Assembly (NCBI GenBank): GCA_050304855.1
Contig: JBNLEI010000029.1
Coordinates: 1-36,284, forward strand
Source: Methylomarinum sp050304855
GTDB lineage: Bacteria; Pseudomonadota; Gammaproteobacteria; Methylococcales; Methylomonadaceae
Length of the DNA stretch: 36,284 bases
Reading direction: 5' to 3'
Shown piece after piece: positions 8,720 to 17,275 of the stretch (within the stretch, counting starts at the first letter, position 1; every line of letters begins with the position of its first letter). The position numbers and the translations under genes were made by a program. The notes under the pieces are model-generated. The model made no database searches. It saw only the letters and a list, made by a program, of their open reading frames with translations, and was not told the origin of the DNA.

Positions 8720-10102
8720 ATGGATAACACCATGGCATTATGGATGTTTGCGGCTGTCTTTGTCGTTCTGTTATCCGGCTATCCCGTTGCGTTTGCGTTA
8801 AGCGGCACCGCCTTGTTGTTCGCTGGCGCCGGTATTCAATTTGAATTATTTGACGCCGCTTTTTTAAGCGCCCTTCCCAACCGATTATTCGGCATCATGA
8901 ACAATCAGACGCTAATCGCGGTTCCCTTATTCGTATTTATGGGCGTCATGCTGGAGCGAGCGCGTATCGCTGAAGACCTCTTAGAAACGATGGCCGAAGT
9001 TTTCGGCACCCTCCGAGGCGGACTGGGGTTTGCCGTAACTCTGGTTGGCATGCTGATGGCGGCCAGTACCGGTATCGTAGGCGCGACGGTCGTCACCATG
9101 GGGCTGCTTTCGCTACCGACGATGTTGCGTAATCGCTATAGCCCCGAAATCGCTTGCGGCACCATCTGCGCCTCCGGCACATTAGGCCAGATTATTCCGC
9201 CGTCGATCGTATTGGTGTTGCTCGGCGACGTTATCTCCACCGCCTATCAGCAGGCACAGTTGGAGATGGGAGTATTCGCGCCGGAAACGGTTTCGGTGGG
9301 TGATTTATTTGCCGGCGCTTTGCTTCCCGGCTTGGGTCTGGTTATTTTGTATTTACTTTACCTGATTGCAGTCGCGTGGCTATCGCCCGACTCAATGCCT
9401 GCCCCTGCCCCCAAACCCAGAGAAAAAGGTTTTTACCTTCGAATTGCAAAAAGTCTGGCGGCGCCGTTAACGCTGATTTTTGCCGTACTCGGCTCGATCA
9501 TGGGAGGATTGGCTACACCGACGGAAGCCGCGTCGGTGGGCGCAACCGGTGCCCTATTATTAGCCGCACTGAAAAAACAAATGCGCAAGGAAATTTTGTT
9601 TGAGGTCATGCAGAATACCACTCGCGTAACCAGCATGGTCTTTATGATACTGATCGGTGCCGCACTTTTTTCCCTGGTGTTTCGCGGCTTTGAAGGCGAA
9701 GAATTGATCATCGGACTCTTATCCGACCTCCCCGGCGGCCTATTCGGTGCGATGTTCAGCGTCATGTTGGTCATGTTTTTTCTGGGGTTTGTACTGGACT
9801 TCATTGAGATAACTTTCGTGATCGTGCCTATTGTCGGCCCGGTATTGCTGACAATGGGACTGGATCCGGTTTGGTTGGGCATTATGATTGCAATTAATCT
9901 GCAAACCTCTTTTCTGACCCCACCTTTCGGCTTCGCTTTGTTTTATCTCCGCGGCGTAGCACCGGTTGAAATTAGTAGCGGACAGATCTACCGTGGCGTC
10001 ATACCGTTTATCGGCATCCAGCTACTAATGCTCGGAATTTTGGCATTCTGGCCGCAATTGGCGACTTGGTTGCCCTCAGTCATTTACCGTGATTCCTTAT
10101 GA
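8720..10102 (+). CDS. dctM: TRAP transporter large permease subunit (DctM-like)
   Basis: 460 residues and strongly hydrophobic, with about 11-12 membrane segments, the usual size and layout of DctM. Typical motifs include GVMLERARIAEDLL, the glycine-rich ASTGIVGATVVTMGLL hairpin, ASGTLGQIIPPSIVLVLLGD and the C-terminal NLQTSFLTPPFGFALFYLRG. It is the transport subunit of a tripartite ATP-independent periplasmic system and works with DctQ. A GAGGAA ribosome site lies within the end of dctQ. Its TGA overlaps the ATG of the lptM lipoprotein gene, so the transporter genes run directly into the lysine/DAP block. The substrate is unknown; without a DctP gene the system must borrow a binding protein encoded elsewhere. 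Confidence 0.93.
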   Translation: MDNTMALWMFAAVFVVLLSGYPVAFALSGTALLFAGAGIQFELFDAAFLSALPNRLFGIMNNQTLIAVPLFVFMGVMLERARIAEDLLETMAEVFGTLRGGLGFAVTLVGMLMAASTGIVGATVVTMGLLSLPTMLRNRYSPEIACGTICASGTLGQIIPPSIVLVLLGDVISTAYQQAQLEMGVFAPETVSVGDLFAGALLPGLGLVILYLLYLIAVAWLSPDSMPAPAPKPREKGFYLRIAKSLAAPLTLIFAVLGSIMGGLATPTEAASVGATGALLLAALKKQMRKEILFEVMQNTTRVTSMVFMILIGAALFSLVFRGFEGEELIIGLLSDLPGGLFGAMFSVMLVMFFLGFVLDFIEITFVIVPIVGPVLLTMGLDPVWLGIMIAINLQTSFLTPPFGFALFYLRGVAPVEISSGQIYRGVIPFIGIQLLMLGILAFWPQLATWLPSVIYRDSL

Positions 10103-10227
10103 ATTTAAAAAATATTTTGCTCATTGTCGGCTTAGGGCTTCTTCTGCAAGCTTGCGGGCAAACCGGCCCTCTTTACCTGCCCGATGAAGAACCGCCCATT
10201 TACGTACCTGACGAAGAAAAACAATAA
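10099..10227 (+). CDS. lptM: LptM (YifL-like) small outer-membrane lipoprotein
   Basis: 42 residues: a short hydrophobic signal (NILLIVGLGLLL), a lipobox LLQAC with Cys19 as the lipidated residue, then CGQTGPLYLPDEEPP, which matches the CG-x-x-GPLYLP pattern of LptM/YifL proteins. In Escherichia coli LptM assists oxidative maturation of the LptD/LptE LPS translocon in the outer membrane. As in E. coli, where the gene precedes dapF, it sits at the head of the lysA-dapF-DUF484-xerC block. Its ATG overlaps the dctM stop (ATGA), and its stop is two bases before the lysA ATG. It is so short that automatic calling could easily miss it. Confidence 0.88.
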   Translation: MNLKNILLIVGLGLLLQACGQTGPLYLPDEEPPIYVPDEEKQ

Positions 10228-10229
10228 CT

Positions 10230-11477
10230 ATGGATTATTTTAATTACCGTCATCACCAGTTACATGCCGAAGATGTCGCCGTCGCAGCTATCGCCGCCCA
10301 GTACGGCACACCTTGTTATATATACTCCCGGGCTACGTTGGAACGTCACTGGCAAGCGTTTGACCAAGCCTTTGACGGTCATCCTCATCTGATTTGCTAT
10401 GCCGTCAAGGCCAACTCCAATCTTGCGATTCTAAACGTACTGGCCCGCATGGGCTCGGGATTTGATATCGTTTCCCAGGGAGAAATGGAAAGGGTGTTGG
10501 CTGCCGGAGGCAGTGCCGACAAAATTGTATTTTCCGGCGTCGGCAAGCGGGAAGATGAGATTCTGGCGGCATTAAAAACCGGTATCCGCTGTTTTAACAT
10601 TGAAGTGGCGGGAGAATTGGACCGCATCAATCGTCTAGCCGGGGAACTGGGAGTTGTCGCCCCGGTTTCATTCCGAGTCAATCCCGATGTCGATGCCAAA
10701 ACCCACCCTTATATTTCGACCGGCTTAAAAGAAAACAAATTCGGAATCGATATCGAGCAAGCTCAGCGGGAATATCGACGAGCGGCAGAGATGCCCAATA
10801 TCGAAATAACCGGCATTGACTGCCATATCGGTTCCCAACTCACCGACACCCGACCGTTTCTGGACGCGTTGGATCGAGTCTTAACCTTGGTCGATGCCCT
10901 GCAGGCCGAAGGTATTCGCCTGCATCATCTCGATCTGGGCGGCGGCTTAGGCATTTGCTACAAAGACGAACAACCGCCGCAACCTTCCGAGTATGTATCC
11001 GCACTCTTGGATATATTGGCGGATCGTAATTTCGAGATTCTTCTGGAACCAGGTCGGGCGATTGCCGGAAATGCCGGTATTTTGGTGACAAAAGTGGAAT
11101 ATTTGAAACAAACCGCCGAAAAAAATTTCGCGATCGTCGATGCTGCTATGAATGATCTGGTTCGACCGTCTTTGTACAACGCTTGGCAGAATATTATTCC
11201 TGTCGATGAATCATCTTCAGCCGAACCGTTGACTTGGGATATTGTCGGTCCCGTGTGCGAAACTGGCGACTTTCTCGGCAAGAACCGCCGCTTGCCGCTG
11301 ACGGAAGGCGAACTGTTGGCGATTCGCTCCTCCGGCGCTTACGGCTTTACGATGAGCTCCAATTACAACTCTCGTCCGCGCGCCGCTGAAATCATGGTTG
11401 ACGGATCAAATTCGTATCTGGTCCGTTCACGCGAAACGATTCCTCAACTCTGGGCCGGAGAGCACCTGCTACCCTGA
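10230..11477 (+). CDS. lysA: Diaminopimelate decarboxylase LysA
   Basis: 415 residues, the normal length for bacterial LysA. It decarboxylates meso-diaminopimelate to L-lysine with pyridoxal phosphate in the cytoplasm. The PLP lysine is Lys60 in CYAVKANSN. The glycine-rich phosphate loop (HLDLGGGLGICY), the GPVCETGDFL motif carrying the active-site Cys, and the C-terminal SSGAYGFTMSSNYNSRPR segment are all present, so the enzyme should be active. It lies between lptM and dapF, which makes its substrate, so the two last steps around meso-DAP are encoded together. There is no visible attenuator or lysine riboswitch before it, since only 2 bases separate it from lptM. Confidence 0.97.
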   Translation: MDYFNYRHHQLHAEDVAVAAIAAQYGTPCYIYSRATLERHWQAFDQAFDGHPHLICYAVKANSNLAILNVLARMGSGFDIVSQGEMERVLAAGGSADKIVFSGVGKREDEILAALKTGIRCFNIEVAGELDRINRLAGELGVVAPVSFRVNPDVDAKTHPYISTGLKENKFGIDIEQAQREYRRAAEMPNIEITGIDCHIGSQLTDTRPFLDALDRVLTLVDALQAEGIRLHHLDLGGGLGICYKDEQPPQPSEYVSALLDILADRNFEILLEPGRAIAGNAGILVTKVEYLKQTAEKNFAIVDAAMNDLVRPSLYNAWQNIIPVDESSSAEPLTWDIVGPVCETGDFLGKNRRLPLTEGELLAIRSSGAYGFTMSSNYNSRPRAAEIMVDGSNSYLVRSRETIPQLWAGEHLLP

Positions 11478-11502
11478 CATAATGATCAATGCGGATAAGT
11501 CA

Positions 11503-12330
11503 ATGATACGTTTCACCAAAATGCATGGACTGGGCAACGACTTTGTCGTAATCGACGGCATCAGTCAGAAATTTACGCTGACCCCAGAACAAATAAACAA
11601 TCTGGCCGACCGCCATTTCGGCATTGGATTCGATCAATTATTATTGGTGGAAAAACCCGCCAGCCCCAATGCAGATTTCAAATACCGAATTTTCAATGCC
11701 GACGGTGGCGAAGTTTCTCAATGCGGCAACGGCGCGCGTTGTTTTGCCCGTTTTGTCCACGACAAAAAGCTCACCGAGAAAACCGAAATTACCGTCGATA
11801 CCAATGCCGGACAATTGTTGCTGACATTGGATGAGAATGGCTTAATCACTGTTAATATGGGCATTCCCCGACACGACCCCAAGTCGATTCCCATACAAGC
11901 GCAAGAAGAATCACGTTTTTACAGCGTCGAAATCAACGACAGCGAAAAAGCGTTTGGAGCGGTTTCGATGGGCAATCCTCACGCAGTGTTGCAGGTCAAT
12001 GACATACGCACCGCACCGGTGGCCGAATTGGGGGCTGCACTGGAAAATCATGCGTTTTTTCCAGAACGGGCTAATATTGGATTTATGCAAATCGTAGACA
12101 GACGCCATATCAAACTCCGCGTTTATGAACGTGGAGCAGCGGAAACGCTCGCCTGCGGCAGCGGTGCCTGCGCCGCGGTGGTAATTGGTATAGAGCAAAA
12201 ACTGCTGGATCATGACGTCAGTGTCGAACTGCCGGGCGGAAAATTGCATATCCACTGGTCCGGCCGAGGCCAGCCGGTGCTCATGACCGGTCCCGCAGTA
12301 TCAGTATTCGAAGGACAAATCCAACTATGA
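11503..12330 (+). CDS. dapF: Diaminopimelate epimerase DapF
   Basis: 275 residues from the ATG at 11503 (MIRFTKMHGLGNDFVVID), the standard DapF N-terminus and length. An ATG at 11482 and a GTG inside lysA are in frame but would add non-conserved residues. The enzyme interconverts LL- and meso-diaminopimelate with two catalytic cysteines and no cofactor. Both are visible: Cys74 in CGNGARC, and the second in LACGSGACAAV at about residue 218. It supplies meso-DAP for peptidoglycan and for LysA just upstream. Its stop overlaps the DUF484 gene start (ATGA), which couples their translation. Confidence 0.97.
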   Translation: MIRFTKMHGLGNDFVVIDGISQKFTLTPEQINNLADRHFGIGFDQLLLVEKPASPNADFKYRIFNADGGEVSQCGNGARCFARFVHDKKLTEKTEITVDTNAGQLLLTLDENGLITVNMGIPRHDPKSIPIQAQEESRFYSVEINDSEKAFGAVSMGNPHAVLQVNDIRTAPVAELGAALENHAFFPERANIGFMQIVDRRHIKLRVYERGAAETLACGSGACAAVVIGIEQKLLDHDVSVELPGGKLHIHWSGRGQPVLMTGPAVSVFEGQIQL

Positions 12331-13007
12331 CAGACCAACAATCGACAATCAGCGAAAATCAGGTTGAAGATTACCTTCACCATCACCCGGAATTCTTTCA
12401 TGACCATCTGGATCTGCTGGAAAACCTCAGTATTCCTCATCCCAGCGGCGAGGCAGTTTCCCTCATTTCCAAACAGTTGGAAATTTTTCGGACCAAACAT
12501 CAGGAACTGGAAAGTCAGCTCGGCGCACTGATAGAAATCGCCCGAGAGAACGACACCGCATTCAACCGGATGCACGAACTGACCTTAGCGATGCTAGAAG
12601 CCAAAACGCTGGATCAAGTCATGACTAATCTCAGTCAGGTGCTTTCAGAATGCTTCTTGACCGATTTTGTTGCAATCAAAATTATTACCGATAGAAATGA
12701 CGAATCCATCGGCAACTTGGCCGTCGCTCCGAACGATAGCGACCTAAAACATTTTTCCCAGGAGCTCGACAACAACCAACCGAAATGCGGCCGTTTAACA
12801 CTGGCTCAAGCGCACTTCCTGTTTGGCGAATCGGCCGGCGAGGTCAAATCTTGTGCAATCATTCCAATGGTATTCACTAAACTTGAAGGCCTATTGGCGA
12901 TTGGCAGTCGTGACGACACCCGTTTTCATTACAGCATGGGCAATCTGTTCCTGACTCAGATGGGAGAAATCATCGGCACCCGATTAATTTCACTGCTGGA
13001 CGGATAA
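12327..13007 (+). CDS. DUF484 family protein
   Basis: 226 residues. The N-terminus (about 10-60) carries the DUF484 signature: a His-rich HHHPEFFHDHLDLLENL followed by IPHPSGEAVSLISKQ. A helical segment with coiled-coil character (about 55-85) leads to a GAF-like C-terminal half (about 95-220). This gene is the usual partner between dapF and xerC in gammaproteobacteria (yigA in E. coli). Its function is not established; the GAF-like fold suggests ligand or protein binding rather than catalysis. It overlaps dapF by 4 bases and ends two bases before xerC, so it belongs to the same operon. Confidence 0.92.
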   Translation: MTDQQSTISENQVEDYLHHHPEFFHDHLDLLENLSIPHPSGEAVSLISKQLEIFRTKHQELESQLGALIEIARENDTAFNRMHELTLAMLEAKTLDQVMTNLSQVLSECFLTDFVAIKIITDRNDESIGNLAVAPNDSDLKHFSQELDNNQPKCGRLTLAQAHFLFGESAGEVKSCAIIPMVFTKLEGLLAIGSRDDTRFHYSMGNLFLTQMGEIIGTRLISLLDG

Positions 13008-13009
13008 CC

Positions 13010-13909
13010 ATGCATGAAAATGCGAATGGCGTTTTGCAATCCTACTTAAAGGCATTGCTTGTTGAAAAACGCTCCTCGCCTCATACCGTCAGTAACTACC
13101 GCCGTGACTTGGAACGATTGCAAACATTTTGCAATACCCGGCAGTTGAGTCAATGGACAGACCTGCAAGCGACCGATATCCGTCAATATATCGCCATCCG
13201 CCATCGCAACGGCATCGGCAGTAAGACCCTGCAAAGGGAACTCTCTTCTATACGTAGCTTTTATAATTATCTGCTCAAACAAAAACTGGCCGTCCTCAAT
13301 CCTGCCAAGCAAATTCAAGCGCCAAAACAAGCTCGCAAGTTGCCGAAAACCTTAAACGTGGACCAAATCAGCGGCATGCTGGATCAAAACAGCGAATCAA
13401 TCATCGAAGTGCGCGATCTTGCAATTTTTGAATTATTTTATTCCTCGGGACTGCGTCTGAGCGAATTGAGCGGATTGGACCTAGCCGATATCGATTGTGA
13501 CAACAGAACGTTGCGCGTGCGTTTCGGTAAAGGAGGTAAGCAACGCGACTTGCCGATCGGTAGCAAAGCCGCGAAAGCGCTACTAAAATGGTTGGAGCAT
13601 CGCCCTGACAGCGGTATCCCCGCGTTATTTGTCTCCTCGCGCGGAACGCGGCTTAGCCAACGCAGCATTGAATTGAGATTAGCAAACTGGTGCCAAAAAA
13701 TCGGCCTACCGGAACATGTGCATCCGCATATGCTCAGGCACTCCTTTGCCAGTCATTTGCTCGAATCCAGCGGCGACATAAGAGCGGTACAAGAACTATT
13801 AGGACATAGCAATATCAGCACTACCCAAATCTATACTCACCTCGATTTTCAACATTTAGCCGCAGTTTACGATCAAACCCATCCGCGCGCTCGCAAAAAA
13901 TCACAGTAA
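13010..13909 (+). CDS. xerC: Site-specific tyrosine recombinase XerC
   Basis: 299 residues, the normal XerC size. The N-terminal SAM-like core-binding domain (about 8-95) is followed by a catalytic domain (about 115-290). The tyrosine-recombinase catalytic set can be read: Arg in SSGLRLSEL, Lys in FGKGGKQRDLP, His/Arg in HPHMLRHSFASHLL, His in LLGHSNISTTQ and the nucleophile Tyr in QIYTHLDF. With XerD (not here), XerC resolves chromosome dimers at dif before division. Its location behind lysA-dapF-DUF484 is the conserved chromosomal xerC locus, so this is a housekeeping gene and not a mobile-element integrase. No dif-like site is seen next to it. Confidence 0.96.
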   Translation: MHENANGVLQSYLKALLVEKRSSPHTVSNYRRDLERLQTFCNTRQLSQWTDLQATDIRQYIAIRHRNGIGSKTLQRELSSIRSFYNYLLKQKLAVLNPAKQIQAPKQARKLPKTLNVDQISGMLDQNSESIIEVRDLAIFELFYSSGLRLSELSGLDLADIDCDNRTLRVRFGKGGKQRDLPIGSKAAKALLKWLEHRPDSGIPALFVSSRGTRLSQRSIELRLANWCQKIGLPEHVHPHMLRHSFASHLLESSGDIRAVQELLGHSNISTTQIYTHLDFQHLAAVYDQTHPRARKKSQ

Positions 13910-14020
13910 TGCTTTGAATATAGCGAAATAAATTAAAAACATGCTACCATGCACTCATTTTTAGAAGAAAATCTTTGCATTTACTTTTGCTCTTCCACTT
14001 CAAGCGCGGGATAAATCAGA

Positions 14021-15037
14021 ATGTCAGACAATCAATCAGCTCATGAAGATGCTAAGTCGAAGGGAATTTTATGGGCCTTTGGCACTTTTTTAGGGGTTGT
14101 TCTTCTTGTTCTTATTATTCTGGGTGAATGGTGGGGGCGCGAGCCTGCGAGTTTTAACGTTCAGGAGGAAGCGATCAAGCGCATGGAAGTCACGCATACC
14201 GACCAAATGCCGGTAGGCTATGTCTATACCAATACGCTCGCCCATATTGCCGAAGTGTTAATGTATAAACCCGGCGGTTATATTTCCAACGACGTCGCCC
14301 CCCCCGGAGTCTTACTGGATAATATTCAAAACTGGGAACACGGCGCTCTGATCATGTTGCGGGACGCCACTACCGCTTTACGTAATCATTTTGCCCGTGA
14401 CCAATCCCAGTCTGCGGAAGACGCCGACCTGGCCAAAGCCGAACCTTATTTTTATTATGAGCGCAATTCCTGGGCTTTACCGTCCACCGAATCGGAATAT
14501 CAGAAAGGGATCGATTCTCTGCATGACTATATGTCCCGACTACAGGACCCGAATGCAAGAAAAACGGCACAATTTTACTCCCGTGCCGACAACTTATGGC
14601 AATATATCGAAATCGTGATTAAGCGGCTGGGGGGGCTATCCACCCGACTGGCAGCCAGCACGGACCAGTTTGCCGGCGCTGCCCACGGAGCGCCTACCGA
14701 CCCAGTCAACCTGAACAAGCCGACTTTGGGACAGACTCCATGGCTCGAAATCGATGATGTGTTTTATGAAGCCCGCGGCGCCAGCTGGGCCTTGTTGCAT
14801 ATTCTACAAGCCGTTAAACATGACTTCGCTGATATTTTGCTCGACAAGCGCGCGATGAATACGGTTGACATCATGATTCATGCCTTGGAAAACGCGTTAA
14901 CGCCGACTTTAAGCCCGATGGTATTGAACGGTGACGGATTCGGAGTATTCGCCAACTATTCGCTATCCATGGCGAATTATATTGCACGGGCTAATGCGGC
15001 CGCCCTAGATTTACGCGACATCATGAACAGGGGTTAA
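14021..15037 (+). CDS. DUF2333 family membrane-anchored protein
   Basis: 338 residues, with one N-terminal transmembrane helix (about 16-36) and a long soluble, probably periplasmic, domain. The segments PVGYVYTNTLAHIAEVLMYKPGGY and FYSRADNLWQYIEIVIKRLGG resemble the DUF2333 family of gammaproteobacteria; function unknown. It begins 111 bases after xerC in an AT-rich gap where a promoter is likely, but I cannot assign clear -35 and -10 boxes. It is followed after four bases by a DUF4389 gene, and the pair is probably co-transcribed. Confidence 0.82.
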   Translation: MSDNQSAHEDAKSKGILWAFGTFLGVVLLVLIILGEWWGREPASFNVQEEAIKRMEVTHTDQMPVGYVYTNTLAHIAEVLMYKPGGYISNDVAPPGVLLDNIQNWEHGALIMLRDATTALRNHFARDQSQSAEDADLAKAEPYFYYERNSWALPSTESEYQKGIDSLHDYMSRLQDPNARKTAQFYSRADNLWQYIEIVIKRLGGLSTRLAASTDQFAGAAHGAPTDPVNLNKPTLGQTPWLEIDDVFYEARGASWALLHILQAVKHDFADILLDKRAMNTVDIMIHALENALTPTLSPMVLNGDGFGVFANYSLSMANYIARANAAALDLRDIMNRG

Positions 15038-15041
15038 GATC

Positions 15042-15380
15042 ATGCAGGAACAAATCAACGAGAATTTGAAAAAGCCCGGTACTTGGAAACGTATTTTATT
15101 CATGCTGATTTACACAGTCATCGTAGGACTGGTCAGAATCCTGCTTTGGGCCGTGATCCTGCTGCAAGTTGCATCGACCTTGTTGACAGGAAAATGCAAT
15201 CAAAACATCTTGAGCTTCGGTAGCAATTTAGCCGCCTACCTATACCACATCCTGATGTTCCTGACTTATAACACCGAAAAAATGCCTTTCCCTTTTTCCG
15301 ACTGGGATTTAACTAAGGAACTTGAACTGCCGAAATACGGCAACCCAAGCAGTGAAACCGATTATCAGTCAAAGCCATAA
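15042..15380 (+). CDS. DUF4389 domain-containing membrane protein
   Basis: 112 residues with two closely spaced hydrophobic segments (about 18-45 and 60-80), containing FMLIYTVIVGLVRILLWAV and the LGSNLAAYLYHILMFLTYNTE-like region that recall DUF4389 proteins. The C-terminal tail is hydrophilic and acidic (SDWDLTKELELPKYG). Function is unknown. Its start lies four bases after the DUF2333 stop, suggesting a two-gene operon of envelope proteins. The family call rests on the membrane topology and the short conserved SFGSNLAAYLY stretch. Confidence 0.75.
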   Translation: MQEQINENLKKPGTWKRILFMLIYTVIVGLVRILLWAVILLQVASTLLTGKCNQNILSFGSNLAAYLYHILMFLTYNTEKMPFPFSDWDLTKELELPKYGNPSSETDYQSKP

Positions 15381-15518
15381 AACCTGTAATTTTCACCTAA
15401 GCCAGTATTTCAAAGGCTCTTTAATCATAATTAATCAGCCTCAATTTACACGTTAAATTCAAGCTATTCAGCCCATTATCGATCAAAGCGTTAAGCTTTT
15501 TGCTTGTCAACGGTCAAT

Positions 15519-16376
15519 ATGCAACTTGCCTATAGTACTAACGCCTTTACTAAAAGCGATTTAATAACATCGCTTAACCAAATTGCCGATCTTGGTTATA
15601 GGGGCGTAGAAATCCTTTGCGAAAAACCTCACTGGTACCCCGATGATGTCTCCGAAGAGAACATTGAAAATGTCAAATTGACGTTACTAGAACGCAATTT
15701 GAAAATCAGTAACTTAAACGCCAATACTGCAAACAGCTACTTTTCATCGCCGCCTCCGGAAAACGTTTTTGAACCGTCCCTCACCAATAAAGATGCTGAA
15801 GTCCGCAAAATTCGCGAAAACATTATTATCGACGTAATACAGCTGGCCCATAAAATCGGAGCCCCATGCATTAGTGTGACGTCAGGACATCCAACTCCCG
15901 GCTGTCTACCCGAAGCCGCTAACAGAAATTTCACTGATAGCTTAAAAAAGATCTGCGAACAAGCTCATCGCTATAACATCAAAATCGGCATTGAATACGA
16001 ACCCGGACTCATCGTGGAAAGAGCGGAGGAAGTACTGGAAATCATTCACCGAGTCGACTCCGAATTGCTAGGCGTTAACTTGGATATAGGTCACTCGTAT
16101 CTCAATCTGGAGGTTCCCGAAACGACGATCCAATCACTTTCGGAACGAATCTGGAATGTTCATATCGAAGACATCAAGAACATGAAGCATTTCCATTTAC
16201 CTCCCGGCGAAGGTGATATTTCATTCTCCCGCTACCTAAAAAGTTTAAGCCGCATAAACTATCAGGGTTTTCTGACTGTCGAACTCTACAGTTTTCCCGA
16301 CCAACCTATCGAAGTCGGTAAAAAAGCCATTGATTATCTTGCCGTATTGCTGAAAGAACTGGCGATTGATGACTAA
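15519..16376 (+). CDS. Sugar phosphate isomerase/epimerase-like TIM-barrel protein
   Basis: 285 residues from the ATG at 15519; an in-frame TTG at 15504 is the alternative, and neither has a strong ribosome site. The sequence fits the AP-endonuclease-2/xylose-isomerase-like TIM-barrel superfamily. Likely metal ligands sit at strand ends: Glu in IGIEYEPG, Asp/His in NLDIGHSYLN, His/Glu in VHIEDI, and Glu in FLTVELYSF near the C-terminus. Such enzymes isomerise or epimerise sugars or cyclitols using a divalent metal. Its stop overlaps the start of the UbiA-type eboC gene, so it opens the ebo operon and is in addition to eboE, the cluster's usual TIM-barrel protein. The substrate is unknown; a sugar or inositol-related substrate would fit the inositol-phosphate synthase gene encoded further on. 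Confidence 0.85.
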   Translation: MQLAYSTNAFTKSDLITSLNQIADLGYRGVEILCEKPHWYPDDVSEENIENVKLTLLERNLKISNLNANTANSYFSSPPPENVFEPSLTNKDAEVRKIRENIIIDVIQLAHKIGAPCISVTSGHPTPGCLPEAANRNFTDSLKKICEQAHRYNIKIGIEYEPGLIVERAEEVLEIIHRVDSELLGVNLDIGHSYLNLEVPETTIQSLSERIWNVHIEDIKNMKHFHLPPGEGDISFSRYLKSLSRINYQGFLTVELYSFPDQPIEVGKKAIDYLAVLLKELAIDD

Positions 16377-17241
16377 ACGATTAATCTCTTATCTTCAATT
16401 AATGCGGATTCCGGCCGTTTTTACCGCCCTATCGAATATTCTTGCCGCCCATCTGATTGCAACCCAAGGCGATGTCCAATGGGAGTTGCTGATAATATTA
16501 TTATTCGTTTCAGCCTTTTTATACTTGGCCGGCATGGTACTTAATGACTGTTTCGACTACCAAGAAGATGCATCAGAACGTCCGCACCGCCCTCTTCCAT
16601 CCGGCAGTATTGCTCTTTCAACAGCCTGGCGGTTAGGTTGGGGTTTCTTAGCGGCAGGATTGCTATTGACGATACTTGCCGGCATTACACAGTTTTTGCT
16701 TGCTAGCTTATTGGCATTTCTGATTGTTCTGTATAACGCTCATGCGAAAAATACGCCCTACGGCGTTTTTGTCATGGGAGGTTGCCGTTATGTTAACTGG
16801 CTATTAGGGCTCTCCGTTGCCGCACTGTCTTCCGAGTTATTTATACTTGCCCTACCTATATTTATTTATGTCTGCGCCTTAACCCTTTTAAGCACGGTTG
16901 AAACAACCGCCGCAAAACGCTCCTTTGTCGCCGTCACAGGTGTTGGCATAATATTTACCGCCTTTTGCATTTCCTGGCTCCGAATAGGCCATGATTTTCC
17001 ACAACCAGCGTTAAATGGGATTCTGTTAGCCTTGTTGTTGTTAATCCTGAGTCGTCTTTATCGAACCTATATGAATTTTTCTCCTCACCAAATTCAAAAA
17101 ACCATAAAAATGCTCGTCATCGGCATCGTTCCTTTGGATGCAGTCATGACGCTCGCCAATTCAACGTTCAACTATGCTATTGTGATATTGTTATTACTGT
17201 TACCAAGCTGGCTATTAGCCCGTTCAATGAGGGTGACATGA
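16369..17241 (+). CDS. eboC: EboC-like UbiA-family prenyltransferase
   Basis: 290 residues from the ATG at 16369; a TTG one codon earlier is also in frame. About eight or nine hydrophobic segments are present. The first UbiA aspartate-rich motif is visible as LNDCFDYQEDASERPHRPLPSG (NDxxDxxxD). The second Asp-rich motif of classical UbiA enzymes is not: the corresponding region reads NTPYGVFVMGGCRYVNWLLG, and the MGxCRxxNxLLG pattern is what I associate with EboC proteins. UbiA enzymes transfer a prenyl chain to an acceptor in the inner membrane; the acceptor here is unknown. It overlaps the upstream TIM-barrel gene by 8 bases and precedes eboA by 34 bases. Confidence 0.85.
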   Translation: MTKRLISYLQLMRIPAVFTALSNILAAHLIATQGDVQWELLIILLFVSAFLYLAGMVLNDCFDYQEDASERPHRPLPSGSIALSTAWRLGWGFLAAGLLLTILAGITQFLLASLLAFLIVLYNAHAKNTPYGVFVMGGCRYVNWLLGLSVAALSSELFILALPIFIYVCALTLLSTVETTAAKRSFVAVTGVGIIFTAFCISWLRIGHDFPQPALNGILLALLLLILSRLYRTYMNFSPHQIQKTIKMLVIGIVPLDAVMTLANSTFNYAIVILLLLLPSWLLARSMRVT

Positions 17242-17275
17242 CATCGACTCAAACCTAGCATTGCTTGAGGCCAAC

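Noticed and set aside
9433..9882. 149-codon minus-strand frame inside dctM
   Set aside because: Antisense shadow; its composition (Ser/Asn/Pro-rich) is typical of reading a hydrophobic membrane gene backwards.
11398..11502. N-terminal extension of DapF starting at a GTG inside lysA
   Set aside because: The extra 35 residues do not resemble DapF, whose family N-terminus begins at the ATG at 11503.
13010..13909. Tyrosine recombinase as an integrase of a mobile element
   Set aside because: It lies in the conserved lysA-dapF-DUF484-xerC context, so it is the housekeeping XerC; no attachment-site repeats are seen.
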